Part shown: positions 55,896-64,000 of the stretch, piece by piece | Layout: every line of letters starts with the position of its first letter | Position numbering within the stretch: position 1 is the first letter of the stretch | Assembly: GCA_963698645.1 (NCBI GenBank) | Contig: CAVORP010000007.1 | Location: forward strand, 806,001 to 870,000 | Length of the DNA: 64,000 nucleotides | Source of the DNA: Ovoidimarina sp963698645 | Lineage (GTDB): Bacteria > Pseudomonadota > Alphaproteobacteria > Rhodobacterales > Rhodobacteraceae | Direction: 5' to 3' | Notes under the pieces: generated by a model | What the model was told of the DNA's origin: nothing | The model's input: the letters and a program-made list of their open reading frames with translations, nothing else | Database searches by the model: none | Translations under genes and position numbers: made by a program

Positions 55896-57365
55896 TCAGA
55901 CTGACAGGCAGATGTATTTCATCTCGAGGTAATCCTCGATCCCATGACGCGAACCTTCGCGTCCCAGGCCCGATTGTTTGACCCCGCCAAACGGCGCGAC
56001 CTCGGTCGAAATGATGCCGGTATTGACGCCGACAATCCCGTATTCAAGCGCCTCGGCCACCTTGTAGACGCGGCTGAGATCACGCGCGTAGAAATAGGAG
56101 GCGAGACCGAAGATCGTATCATTCGCCATCTCGATCACCTCGTCCACGTCCTTGAAACGGAACAGCGGTGCAAGGGGGCCGAAGGTTTCGTCCTTTGCCA
56201 CGATCATGTCCTGTGTGACGCCGGTGACGATGGTGGGTTCAAAAAACAGGCCGCCGAGGCTGTGTTCCGCACCGCCAGTGACGACTTTCGCGCCTTTCGA
56301 GGTTGCGTCTTCGATATGTTCGCGCATCTTCTTGAGTGCTGCGGCCTCGATCAGGGGGCCGAGATCAGCGCCAGCCAGCCCATCCCCGACCTTCATCTGG
56401 GCAAGGCGCTTGCCGAGCTTTTCGGCGAATTCATCGTAGACGCCGTCCTGAACATAGATGCGGTTCGCGCAAACGCAGGTCTGTCCGTTGTTGCGGAACT
56501 TGCAGGCCATGGCGCCCTCGACGGCGGCATCCAGATCTGCGTCGTCGAACACGATAAAGGGTGCGTTTCCGCCCAGTTCCATCGAGCATTTCATGACCTG
56601 ATCGGCCGCTTGCCGCAGAAGGATGCGCCCGACTTCGGTGGAGCCGGTGAAGCTTAGCTTGCGAACCAGCGGGTTCTCGCAGAATTCCTTGCCGATCGCC
56701 GAAGAGGCGGTCGACGGGATGATTGACAGAATTCCCTTTGGCAGCCCGGCGCGGTCGGCCAGAACGCCGAGTGCAAGCGCCGACAGAGGGGTAAGCGCGG
56801 CCGGACGAACGACGAAGGCACAGCCAGCGGCGAGCGCGGGCGCAGCCTTTCGCGTGATCATCGCGTTGGGGAAGTTCCATGGCGTGATGGCTGCGGCAAC
56901 GCCGATGGGTTGGCGGATCACCTGGATTCTCTTGTCGGGCTGGTGGCCGGGAATCGTTTCGCCGTAGATCCTTTTGGCCTCTTCGGCGAACCATTCGATG
57001 AAGGATGCGCCATAAATGACTTCACCCTTTGCCTCTGCAAGAGGTTTGCCCTGTTCGGCGGTCAGGATCGTGGCAAGGTCGTCGGCATTGGCGATCATCA
57101 GATCGAACCATGCCCGAAGGATGTTTGCCCGTTCCTTTGCGGTGCGCGCGGCCCAGGATTTCTGGGCCTTGTGGGCCGCGGCGATGGCCTTGGCGGTTTC
57201 TTCACGGGAGATGTCCGCGACTTTGGCGATGACATCGCCGCGGGCCGGGTTTGTAACATCGAAGGTGCTGGACCCTTCGACCCATTCGCCAGCCAGATAG
57301 GCACGGGTGGCAAGGAGGTCGGGATCTTTCAGCAGGCTGCGGAGATCAGTGTCATGGTCGAGCAT
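55896..57365 (-). CDS. gabD: NAD(P)-dependent aldehyde dehydrogenase, succinate-semialdehyde type
   Basis: Oxidises succinate semialdehyde (or a similar aldehyde) to the acid. 489 residues from ATG 57365, which has GAGGA upstream; ATG 57440 is rejected. ITPWNFPNAMITRKAAPALA, FTGSTEVGR, catalytic Glu in ELGGNAPF and catalytic Cys in NNGQTCVCANR are present, with PFGGVKQSGLGREGS at the end. The cofactor-phosphate Lys in the usual VKPA is Arg (VVRPAALTP). The substrate assignment rests on overall similarity; a related semialdehyde is possible. Confidence 0.88.
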   Translation of the reverse strand: MLDHDTDLRSLLKDPDLLATRAYLAGEWVEGSSTFDVTNPARGDVIAKVADISREETAKAIAAAHKAQKSWAARTAKERANILRAWFDLMIANADDLATILTAEQGKPLAEAKGEVIYGASFIEWFAEEAKRIYGETIPGHQPDKRIQVIRQPIGVAAAITPWNFPNAMITRKAAPALAAGCAFVVRPAALTPLSALALGVLADRAGLPKGILSIIPSTASSAIGKEFCENPLVRKLSFTGSTEVGRILLRQAADQVMKCSMELGGNAPFIVFDDADLDAAVEGAMACKFRNNGQTCVCANRIYVQDGVYDEFAEKLGKRLAQMKVGDGLAGADLGPLIEAAALKKMREHIEDATSKGAKVVTGGAEHSLGGLFFEPTIVTGVTQDMIVAKDETFGPLAPLFRFKDVDEVIEMANDTIFGLASYFYARDLSRVYKVAEALEYGIVGVNTGIISTEVAPFGGVKQSGLGREGSRHGIEDYLEMKYICLSV

Positions 57366-57442
57366 CTTGTCCTCGAGACTGTTAGGGAGTTTGGTGGATA
57401 GATGCCTCTCGCGAGGCGAAGAGTCCAGCCGACGAGGCAAGA

Positions 57443-58240
57443 ATGAAGAATGACACTGCCTATGCCAATCGCGAATTCATCCCCGATGCGGAGAGTTACC
57501 CGGACCGATGGGCCGACGAGGCGCGCGCGTGGCGCGAGGTCGAGGCGGCCGTGGGGCGGGCGCGGCTGAATACGCCCTATGGCGCGCACGACCGCGAGCG
57601 GTTCGACCTCTTCCATCCAGCGGGACGGCCGGAAGGTCTGGTTGTGTTCGTGCATGGCGGCTACTGGCGGCTATTCGATCGCAGTTTCTGGTCGCATTTT
57701 TCCGCCGGGGCCACGGCGCGGGGTTGGGCGGTGGCCATGCCGTCCTATCCCCTCGCGCCCGAGGTCGGGATCGACCAGATCACGCGGTCAATTGCCGCTG
57801 CGATCGATCATGCCGCGGGCTATGTGGCAGGGCCCATCGCGCTTGCCGGGCATTCGGCGGGCGGGCATCTCGTGGCGCGGATGGCCTGTGCGGATGCGGG
57901 ACTTTCGCGCGAGACCCGGGACCGTCTGAGTAGCATCGTGCCGATTTCACCCGTTTCCGATCTGCGGCCGTTGATCGAGACGTCGATGAATGTCGATTTC
58001 AAGCTCGACGATGCAAAGGCGGTGGCCGAAAGCCCGGCTTTGCAGGCCAAGGCCGTCGATCTGCCGGTTTCAATCTGGGTTGGTGGAGACGAACGGCCGG
58101 CATTTCTGGATCAGGCGCGCTGGCTGGCTGAGGCGTGGACGGGGAGCGATCTGACGATCGTGGAGGGGCGGCACCATTTCGATGTGATTGACGCCCTGGG
58201 CGACCCGGACAGCGGAATGCTGAACGCGCTACTGGGTTGA
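57443..58240 (+). CDS. Alpha/beta hydrolase, arylformamidase-like
   Basis: 265 residues. Oxyanion motif VFVHGGYWRLFDRS, nucleophile elbow LAGHSAGGHLVARM, Asp in VGGDERPAF and His in EGRHHFDVIDAL form the triad. HGGYW and the overall pattern resemble bacterial kynurenine formamidase-like hydrolases, but no kyn genes are near. ATG 57443. Divergent from gabD; its 3' end overlaps the convergent P1 peptidase gene by 12 bases. Confidence 0.85.
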   Translation: MKNDTAYANREFIPDAESYPDRWADEARAWREVEAAVGRARLNTPYGAHDRERFDLFHPAGRPEGLVVFVHGGYWRLFDRSFWSHFSAGATARGWAVAMPSYPLAPEVGIDQITRSIAAAIDHAAGYVAGPIALAGHSAGGHLVARMACADAGLSRETRDRLSSIVPISPVSDLRPLIETSMNVDFKLDDAKAVAESPALQAKAVDLPVSIWVGGDERPAFLDQARWLAEAWTGSDLTIVEGRHHFDVIDALGDPDSGMLNALLG

Positions 58241-59215
58241 GAAGCGCGCGCCCCAAGTCGGGAAGGGATCGTTCGGTGCGGGCGTTGCCAGATATACGGC
58301 GCGAGCGATGGCGCGCGCGATGCAAGTCGCGGCTGCGTGGCCTGCACCGATAAGGTTGAGATCAGAAACCGCGCCTGCCATGTGGCCGGTCGCAGCTGCA
58401 AAGATCAGGTCGCCGTCGAACGGTGTGTGCGAGGGAACGACAGCGCGGGCAATGCCGTCATGGGCCATGATCGCAAGCCGCTTTGCCTGGGCCTTGGTCA
58501 GATCGAGGTCGGTTGCGACAACCGCGATGACCGTTGCGCCGCCTGGTTCGACCTTTGTCGTCCGAAGACTTTCGGGGGCGGTTGCCATGCCCTGTGCCCC
58601 GAATTCGTCGCCGACTTCGAAGGGCGCGGCCCAGAACTCTGGCCCGTCTCCGACGGTGACCTGTCCCACCGGGTTGGCGACGACGAGGGCGCCGACAGTG
58701 GCACCACTTGGCAGGACGGTGGAGGCGGAGCCGAGACCCCCTTTGAGACCTGCGGTGGTCGCCCCTGTTCCTGCGCCTTCGGTCCCAAGGGAGAAGTTCG
58801 TGCCGGCGCTGGCGAAGGCGGCCCGCCCGAGGGCGCGCCAGGGGTCTTCGTCCCAGACGGCGCCACCCCAGCCCAGGTCCATGATGATGGCGGCGGGGAC
58901 GATGGGAATTCGATGTCCGCGCACTTCGTACCCGCGACCCGCCGCGCGCAGTCCGTCGGACACCCCACCTGCCGCATCCAGACCAAAGGCCGAGCCGCCG
59001 GAGAGGACAAGAGCATCGACCTTGCTCACGAGGTTTTCAGGGGCAAGAAGGTCTGTTTCGCGCGTGCCCGGCGCGCCGCCCATGACATGGACCGCGGCGG
59101 TGAAGGGGTGCTCGGATGTCACGACCGAACTGCCTGTCTTGATTCGGGTGTCTTTGGCGTTTCCGACCAAAATGCCAGGCACATCCGTGATCAGGTTGCG
59201 TGGACCGGGTGTCAT
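58229..59215 (-). CDS. P1/S58-family peptidase (DmpA/NylC-like)
   Basis: 328-residue member of the self-cleaving Ntn-type P1 family, which includes D-aminopeptidase DmpA and nylon-oligomer hydrolase NylC. Conserved: NLITDVPGILVGN, LVLSGGSAFGLDAAGGV, GTEGAGTGATTAGLKGGLGS and HTPFDGDLIFAAATG. The nucleophile would be a Ser or Thr around SGATVGALVVAN; a Thr nucleophile as in NylC is plausible. Lies 13 bases after an SDR gene on the same strand. Substrate unknown. Confidence 0.87.
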   Translation of the reverse strand: MTPGPRNLITDVPGILVGNAKDTRIKTGSSVVTSEHPFTAAVHVMGGAPGTRETDLLAPENLVSKVDALVLSGGSAFGLDAAGGVSDGLRAAGRGYEVRGHRIPIVPAAIIMDLGWGGAVWDEDPWRALGRAAFASAGTNFSLGTEGAGTGATTAGLKGGLGSASTVLPSGATVGALVVANPVGQVTVGDGPEFWAAPFEVGDEFGAQGMATAPESLRTTKVEPGGATVIAVVATDLDLTKAQAKRLAIMAHDGIARAVVPSHTPFDGDLIFAAATGHMAGAVSDLNLIGAGHAAATCIARAIARAVYLATPAPNDPFPTWGARFSTQ

Positions 59216-59228
59216 CCGAGAAGCGGGC

Positions 59229-59969
59229 TCAAATGCAGCGCCCTCCGTCGACTTCCATGGCGACGCCGGTGACCATGCTGGCCTCGTCGGAGCAGAGATA
59301 GAGGGCGGCGTTACCCATATCTTCGGGCGTCGAGAAGCGGCCGATGGGAATGGTCGAGAGAAACTTTGCGCGGATCTCGGGGGTATCTTCGCCCATGAAG
59401 GATTTCAGGAGCGGCGTGTCGCCCGCAACCGGGTTGATCGCGTTCACGCGGATACCGTGTGGGGCCAATTCAATCGCCATCGCCTTTGTCGCCGTGATCA
59501 TCCAGCCCTTGGAGGCATTGTACCAGTTCAGCCTTGGGCGCGGGGACACGCCCGCCGTGGAGGCCACGTTAAGGATCGCGCCCCGTCCTGCCGATTTCAT
59601 CAGCGGAACGGCATGCCGTGCGGTCAGATAGACGGATTTTGCATTGACCGCGAGGACACGGTCGAAGTCTTCTTCCGAGACCTCTTCCATCGGCGCGGGC
59701 AGATGGGTGATCCCGGCATTGTTGACCAGTATGTCGATCCGGCCCCAGGCCGAATACGCCGCGTCAATCATCGCGGCGACGCTTGTGCCATCGGCGACAT
59801 CGACCGGCTGCGCCAGCCCGCCGATTTCGTCCGCGATCCGCGTGGCGGCATCAGCGTTGATATCGGCGACCATCACGGTCGCGCCTTCGCGCGCGAAGGC
59901 ACGAGCGATTCCGGCACCAAATCCGGAGCCGCCCCCGGTCACGATCGCTGTCTTGTTTTCGAGCCTCAT
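59229..59969 (-). CDS. SDR-family oxidoreductase
   Basis: 246-residue classical short-chain dehydrogenase/reductase. Cofactor motif TGGGSGFGAGIA, DILVNNAGITHLPAP, Ser in LNVASTAGV, catalytic YNASK and C-terminal VTGVAMEVDGGRCI are all present. Asp in VMVADIN suggests NAD preference. Cotranscribed with the P1 peptidase. The substrate cannot be inferred. Confidence 0.9.
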   Translation of the reverse strand: MRLENKTAIVTGGGSGFGAGIARAFAREGATVMVADINADAATRIADEIGGLAQPVDVADGTSVAAMIDAAYSAWGRIDILVNNAGITHLPAPMEEVSEEDFDRVLAVNAKSVYLTARHAVPLMKSAGRGAILNVASTAGVSPRPRLNWYNASKGWMITATKAMAIELAPHGIRVNAINPVAGDTPLLKSFMGEDTPEIRAKFLSTIPIGRFSTPEDMGNAALYLCSDEASMVTGVAMEVDGGRCI

Positions 59970-60052
59970 GACGCTTGTCTGGCACGAAAGTCGCGAGCGG
60001 AAAAGGGGTCCCGTCCCTTGGCAAGTGTCATGCGCGCCCCAAATGCGGATAC

Positions 60053-60409
60053 ATGGATTTCGTGATCACCATCGTTCTGCCGATCGTGGCCCTGGGGACA
60101 GCCGGGGCATTGGTGCCGGTCCTGTCCATGCGGCTTATGCCGGATTCGTTGGCCGGGCTCGGTCTGGCGGCAGTGATTTCGATCATTCTTCTGACCATCG
60201 GAGGCGCGATACTGTTCGTGATACTCTACGGATCCGCGGGGTCGGGTTCGGCGCGTACGCCGGATCAACTTCAGGCACTGCACTTCCTTGGGTTGGGCGC
60301 GCGGGCCGCTCTGGTTTGGGGCCCGGTGCTTCTCTTGACGCTGATTGCCCTTGGGCAGGGGGTCGAGCGGCGGCGGGGCGAGCGGATGGCGGCGCGCGAT
60401 CGGGACTGA
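60053..60409 (+). CDS. Integral membrane protein of unknown function
   Basis: 118 residues with three predicted helices (FVITIVLPIVALGTAGALVP; LAAVISIILLTIGGAILFVI; AALVWGPVLLLTLIALGQ) and a basic C-terminus (ERRRGERMAARDRD). ATG 60053 is preferred because upstream codons are not hydrophobic and homology would begin at MDFVIT. Precedes the DUF1523 gene by 54 bases. Family not recognised. Confidence 0.7.
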   Translation: MDFVITIVLPIVALGTAGALVPVLSMRLMPDSLAGLGLAAVISIILLTIGGAILFVILYGSAGSGSARTPDQLQALHFLGLGARAALVWGPVLLLTLIALGQGVERRRGERMAARDRD

Positions 60410-60463
60410 TTGCCGCTTGGGCATCGGGTGCCTATGTAGGGTGAGATGACGGAGGGCAATGTG

Positions 60464-61087
60464 ATGCGATATGTGAAATGGGGTTTGCTGACGCTCTGGC
60501 TTGCCGTGGTGGCGGGGTTTCTGCACTACACCCTGCCGCAGAATGACATTGTCAGGATCGTAAATACAGAAGTCCGGCGCGTGGATTTCGGCGTGAATTC
60601 GGTGTTCTGGAGTTCTGCCGGATCGGGCGATGCCGTGGGGACCGTCAACCGCGATGTCCCCTTTATCGAAGCGATTCGTCCGAATGGAAAACCGATCGTC
60701 TATCGCAATGAAGATACGGGATGGGGCTGGCCGCCTTATTTCAAGTTCAACAGTTCCAACCTTCAGGCGATCACCCGCGATATGGTGTCCAGTCAGGACA
60801 ATCCCCGCTGGGTGGAGATCCGCCATTATGGATGGCGGAGTGAGTTGCTCTCGATCTTCCCCAACGCGATTTCGGTACGGCCTGCGACGGGACCGGAGGA
60901 TAAATCGGTCAATTGGTTCAATATGTTCTTTTTCACGGTGCTCGCCGCTGTCCTGTTCGCACTGTGGCGGATGTGGCGGCGGTTCCGGGAGAAACGGATT
61001 GATCCGGTTCTGGAAGATATTGACGAAGCCTCTGACGAGGCGCGCAGTCGGATCAAAGGCTGGTGGCGCAGGATAAGCGGCCGATGA
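60464..61087 (+). CDS. DUF1523 family membrane protein
   Basis: 207 residues: N-terminal helix (YVKWGLLTLWLAVVAGFLHY), a soluble domain with NDIVRIVNTEVRR, NRDVPFIEAIRPNGK and ENTGW-like EDTGWGWPPYFKFNSSNLQA, a second helix (NMFFFTVLAAVLFALWRMWR) and a basic tail. GGAGGG lies 7 bases before ATG 60464. The family is conserved in Rhodobacteraceae and other proteobacteria without known function. Convergent with petC. Confidence 0.85.
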   Translation: MRYVKWGLLTLWLAVVAGFLHYTLPQNDIVRIVNTEVRRVDFGVNSVFWSSAGSGDAVGTVNRDVPFIEAIRPNGKPIVYRNEDTGWGWPPYFKFNSSNLQAITRDMVSSQDNPRWVEIRHYGWRSELLSIFPNAISVRPATGPEDKSVNWFNMFFFTVLAAVLFALWRMWRRFREKRIDPVLEDIDEASDEARSRIKGWWRRISGR

Positions 61088-61115
61088 GGCCAGCCCGCCG
61101 CTCCGGTTCACAAAA

Positions 61116-61145
61116 AAACGCGCCCTGAGGGGGCGCGTTTCTTTT
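61116..61145. terminator. Bidirectional terminator between DUF1523 and petC
   Basis: AAACGCGCCC / GGGCGCGTTT with a small loop, flanked by an A-tract on one side and TTTCTTTT on the other, so it can serve both convergent genes. Confidence 0.92.
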
Positions 61146-61165
61146 CGTCAGCACGTTGGTTCGCG

Positions 61166-61978
61166 TCACTCGGCGGCTTGTGCCTTGGCCTTCTTCTTGA
61201 TCGGTGCCCAGATCCGCTTGTTCGTCAGATAGAGCAGCACGGTCAGGATCGTCAGCATCAGGACGCCGGTGAAGCCGGCCTGCTTGCGTGCCATCATCTT
61301 TGGCTCTGCCGCCCACATGAGGAAGGCAGAGACGTCTTCCGCGATATGCTCGAGCTCGGTGGAGTGGCCGTCGGCATAGACGACGTCGTCGCCATAGAGC
61401 GGCGGTGCCATTGCGATCCAGCCGCCCGGGAAGGCCTTGTTCTCGTAAAGGATGGTGCCGGCCTCTTCCTTTTCCTCACCGGTATATTCGGTCAGGATCG
61501 AGGCGATGTACTCTGCGCCGCCCATCCCCTTGAAGAACTGGTTCAGACCGAGGCCATAGGGGCCATGGAAGCCTGCGCGGGCCTTTGCCATGAGGCTGAG
61601 GTCCGGAGCATTGGAAAGAGACGAGCCCGGGAAGTTGTCATTTGGAACCGCAGGGCGGAAATCGCCCTGGCCGTCGTTCAGCGTTGGGTCGAAGACCTCC
61701 CAGAATTCGGCATAGGCACGCACTTGTTCTTCGGGAAGGTGTGGCCCGCCTTCGTCGCCAAGTGTCCGGATCGGTACCAATTCCAGACCGTGGCAGGCCG
61801 AGCAGATCTCGGTGTAGACCTGCAGGCCACGCTGGAGCTGGTTCTGGTCGAAGCTGCCGAAGGGACCTTCGAACGAAAAGTCGAAGTTCTCTATGTGACC
61901 GGCTTCGCCAGCGGCAAGCGCCGGGCCAGAGCCCAAGCCAAGAACCAGCGCTGCTGTCAGTGTGAGTTGTCTGATCAT
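61166..61978 (-). CDS. petC: Cytochrome c1 of the bc1 complex
   Basis: Haem c subunit of ubiquinol:cytochrome c oxidoreductase. ATG 61978 starts a signal peptide (MIRQLTLTAALVLGLGSG... ALA). Haem motif CSACH at 59-63, Met ligand near GGWIAMAPPLYGDD and a C-terminal anchor (TGVLMLTILTVLLYLTNKRI). 270 residues, intact. Third gene of petABC, 16 bases after petB. Confidence 0.95.
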   Translation of the reverse strand: MIRQLTLTAALVLGLGSGPALAAGEAGHIENFDFSFEGPFGSFDQNQLQRGLQVYTEICSACHGLELVPIRTLGDEGGPHLPEEQVRAYAEFWEVFDPTLNDGQGDFRPAVPNDNFPGSSLSNAPDLSLMAKARAGFHGPYGLGLNQFFKGMGGAEYIASILTEYTGEEKEEAGTILYENKAFPGGWIAMAPPLYGDDVVYADGHSTELEHIAEDVSAFLMWAAEPKMMARKQAGFTGVLMLTILTVLLYLTNKRIWAPIKKKAKAQAAE

Positions 61979-61994
61979 CGTCACAGAGCCTCTC

Positions 61995-63341
61995 TTATTC
62001 CGCGGGTGTCGGGCTGGCGGAAGCTTTCGCTCCCGCATGGGCCGCGACATTCGCATTGAAGTCGTCTTCGATCGTTTCCGGCTGCGGTAGCGGTTTCTCG
62101 ATCACGCCAAGAAGCGGCAGGATGATCAGGAAATACGCGAACCAGTAGGCGGAGGCGATCAGCGCGATGATCGGGTAGATCCCTTCGGCAGGCATTGCAC
62201 CCACCCACATCAGGACCATGAAGTCGACGCAGAGCAGGCCGAACCACCACTTGAACATCGGGCGATAGCGGCCCGACCGGACCGAGGAGGTATCGAGCCA
62301 TGGCGCGAGCGCCATGACGACGATCGCGCCGAACATCGCCAGCACCCCAAAGAATTTGGCATCGACGATGCCACCGGTGATGAAGGAGACGAACTGCACT
62401 GCCCAGACGGAGTCGTCGAACGCCCGCAGGATCGCGTAGAACGGCAGGAAGTACCATTCGGGCACGATGTGCGTCGGCGTTTTCAGCGGGTTGGCCATGA
62501 TGTAGTTATCCGGGTGGCCCAGATAGTTCGGCATGAAGCCCACGACCGCGAAGAACACCGCAAGGATCAGACCCAGGGCGAACAGATCCTTGATCACGAA
62601 GTAGGGCCAGAACGGCAGTGTGTCGCGCTCTGCCTCTTCCTTGGACGTCCGGCGGACTTCAACCCCGGTAGGATTGTTGTTTCCGGTGGTGTGGAAGGCC
62701 CAGATGTGAACGGCGACAAGGCCGACGATCACGAAGGGCAGAAGGTAATGAAGCGAGAAAAAGCGGTTCAGCGTTGCGTTATCGATCGCAGGGCCACCCT
62801 GAAGCCAGATCAGGAGCGTGTCGCCGACAAAGGGAATTGCGCCGAACAGGCCGGTGATCACGGTGGCGCCCCAGAAGGACATCTGACCCCATGGCAGAAC
62901 GTATCCCATGAACGCCGTTGCCATCATCAGCACATAGATCAGCATGCCGATGATCCACGTTACCTCGCGCGGAGCCTTGTAGGAGCCGTAGTAGAGGCCG
63001 CGGAAGATGTGAAGATAGACGGCGAGGAAGAACAGGGACGCGCCATTCATGTGCAAATAGCGGATCATGTGGCCGCCATTCACGTTCCGCATGATGTGTT
63101 CGACCGACGCGAATGCGTAGTCGACATGCGGAGTGTAATGCATCACCAGCATCACGCCGGTGACGATCATCAGGACCAGCGTGAAAGTGAGCACGATGCC
63201 CCAGATCCACATCCAGTTCAGGTTCTTGGGCGTGGGGATCATGATCGTGTCGTACATCAAGCCGACGATCGGAAGGCGCTGGTGCAGCCACTTTTCGCCG
63301 TTCGACTTGGGCTCGTAATGGTCGTGGGGAATACCCGACAT
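61995..63341 (-). CDS. petB: Cytochrome b of the bc1 complex
   Basis: 448-residue, eight-helix subunit with the two b haems and the quinol sites. Haem-ligand His pairs lie in RYLHMNGASLFFLAVYLHIF and HYLLPFVIVGLVAVHIWAFH. The Qo-site motif PEWY is in TPTHIVPEWYFLPFYAILRA. The short C-terminal tail (NVAAHAGAKASASPTPAE) is typical of this group. Intact; 15 bases after petA. Confidence 0.97.
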   Translation of the reverse strand: MSGIPHDHYEPKSNGEKWLHQRLPIVGLMYDTIMIPTPKNLNWMWIWGIVLTFTLVLMIVTGVMLVMHYTPHVDYAFASVEHIMRNVNGGHMIRYLHMNGASLFFLAVYLHIFRGLYYGSYKAPREVTWIIGMLIYVLMMATAFMGYVLPWGQMSFWGATVITGLFGAIPFVGDTLLIWLQGGPAIDNATLNRFFSLHYLLPFVIVGLVAVHIWAFHTTGNNNPTGVEVRRTSKEEAERDTLPFWPYFVIKDLFALGLILAVFFAVVGFMPNYLGHPDNYIMANPLKTPTHIVPEWYFLPFYAILRAFDDSVWAVQFVSFITGGIVDAKFFGVLAMFGAIVVMALAPWLDTSSVRSGRYRPMFKWWFGLLCVDFMVLMWVGAMPAEGIYPIIALIASAYWFAYFLIILPLLGVIEKPLPQPETIEDDFNANVAAHAGAKASASPTPAE

Positions 63342-63356
63342 CGCGTTCTTCCTCCG

Positions 63357-63920
63357 TTAGCCGAGCAGGATCGTCGTTTCGTCGACGAATTCTGCATTGG
63401 GAATGGGTAGGTTGCGTGGTGCGGGGCCTTTGCGGATCCGCCCGGCAGTATCGTAATGCGAGCCGTGGCAGGGGCAGAACCAGCCGCCGAAGTCGCCAGC
63501 GCCGTCGCCAATCGGCACACATCCAAAATGCGTGCAGACACCCTGCATCACGAGCCATTCGCCGGTTTCGTCCAGCGTCCGGTTCACATCGGATGCATCC
63601 GCATCGCCCGAAATGTTTGCGTTTTCAGCAAGGGGGTCGATCAGTTCGGCAAGATCTACTGCGCGCGCGGCATCGATCTCTTCGGCCGTACGGCGACGGA
63701 TGAAGATCGGCTTTCCGAGAAACAGCACGGTCAACTGCGTTCCGACTTCGATGCCCGAGACATCGACCCGCAGGGTCGAGGCAGCTTGGACATCGGCCGA
63801 GGGATTCATCTGGTTGATCATAGGCCACACGGCCGCACCTGTGACAACGACGCCGGCGCCGCCGGTCGCGTAGTACAGGAAATCCCGGCGTGTGCCTTCG
63901 TGGTCTTCTGCGTGGGACAC
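63357..63920 (-). CDS. petA: Rieske iron-sulfur subunit of the bc1 complex
   Basis: [2Fe-2S] subunit of bc1. I choose a GTG start at 63920 (VSHAEDHEGTRRDFLYYATG, 187 residues) because GGAG lies 8 bases upstream and known Rhodobacter Rieske proteins begin MSNAEDHAGTRRDF; ATG 63932 lacks a ribosome site. TRRDFLYY is the twin-arginine signal-anchor. Cluster ligands are in CTHFGC (129-134) and CPCHGSHYD (149-157). First gene of the operon; 63921-64000 is its leader. Confidence 0.95.
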   Translation of the reverse strand: MSHAEDHEGTRRDFLYYATGGAGVVVTGAAVWPMINQMNPSADVQAASTLRVDVSGIEVGTQLTVLFLGKPIFIRRRTAEEIDAARAVDLAELIDPLAENANISGDADASDVNRTLDETGEWLVMQGVCTHFGCVPIGDGAGDFGGWFCPCHGSHYDTAGRIRKGPAPRNLPIPNAEFVDETTILLG

Positions 63921-64000
63921 GAGATTCTCCATTTGTCACGGCCGGTTCAACGGCCAACCCAAACGGGCCGCACGTCTGCACAGCCCCCTTTGGCGGGCTA

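Noticed and set aside
58308..60065. A 585-codon open frame opposite the P1 peptidase and SDR genes
   Set aside because: Antisense shadow; low-complexity Ala/Pro/Arg product.
1..64000. tRNA, rRNA, insertion sequences, integrase sites, CRISPR arrays
   Set aside because: I looked for cloverleaf-like arms, transposase motifs, terminal repeats and regularly spaced direct repeats and found none that I could support by eye.

Overview
The window looks like chromosomal DNA of an alphaproteobacterium of the Rhodobacteraceae/Roseobacter group. It is GC-rich with strong third-position G/C. It has an aroA-cmk-rpsA-ihfB-lapA-trpF-trpB block, a metK gene led by a SAM/SAH-type riboswitch (a class reported mainly from Rhodobacterales), a petABC cytochrome bc1 operon, glcDEF, and aerobic hemF next to cobalamin genes. 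I saw no tRNA, rRNA, insertion sequence, prophage or CRISPR array.

Layout. 0-4 kb: an ABC importer fragment (ATPase and substrate-binding protein) and a periplasmic cyclic-nucleotide phosphodiesterase. 4-7 kb: nudC, two small paralogous unknown genes, pheA and a membrane-anchored cytochrome c. 7-13 kb: yejABEF peptide importer. 13-18 kb: a SPOR-fused D,D-carboxypeptidase, a HAD phosphatase, clpS, rsmC, an SDR and a small lipoprotein. 18-25 kb: hemF, cobT, cobS, ybeY, corC, lnt and riboswitch-controlled metK. 25-33.2 kb: trmB, aroA, a GFA-type protein, cmk, rpsA, ihfB, lapA, trpF, trpB. 33.5-38.4 kb: an Asp-rich secreted protein with a membrane-tethered LuxR-type HTH protein, DUF2237, pth, a VOC protein with a WYL regulator, and small membrane proteins. 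38.5-45.2 kb: a moxR-DUF58-DUF4159-glutamine-amidotransferase-like operon. 45.7-50.2 kb: glcDEF behind a GntR-like operator. 50.2-52.6 kb: three tandem secreted serine proteases. 52.6-55.8 kb: a heat-shock gene with an RpoH promoter and ROSE-like leader, and an ECF sigma factor with a VWA membrane protein. 55.9-64 kb: aldehyde dehydrogenase, hydrolase, P1 peptidase, SDR, two membrane proteins and petCBA (minus strand).

A striking property is about 60 single-base indels in about 27 otherwise well-conserved genes, including trpB, trpF, pth and moxR. I count roughly 50 insertions and 12 deletions. Restoring the frame gives normal family lengths and intact motifs in nearly every case, so I treat them as CDS with base-level errors rather than pseudogenes. 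They are very unevenly spread: rsmC alone has nine, while 20-30 kb and 54-64 kb have essentially none. Positions are given gene by gene.

Regulatory elements I could support: the SAM/SAH riboswitch before metK, an RpoH-type promoter with ROSE-like thermometer before hsp20, a sigma70 promoter before rpsA, operator-like palindromes before glcD and before the VOC/WYL-regulator operon, several intrinsic terminators, and a shared intergenic repeat motif found at two sites.
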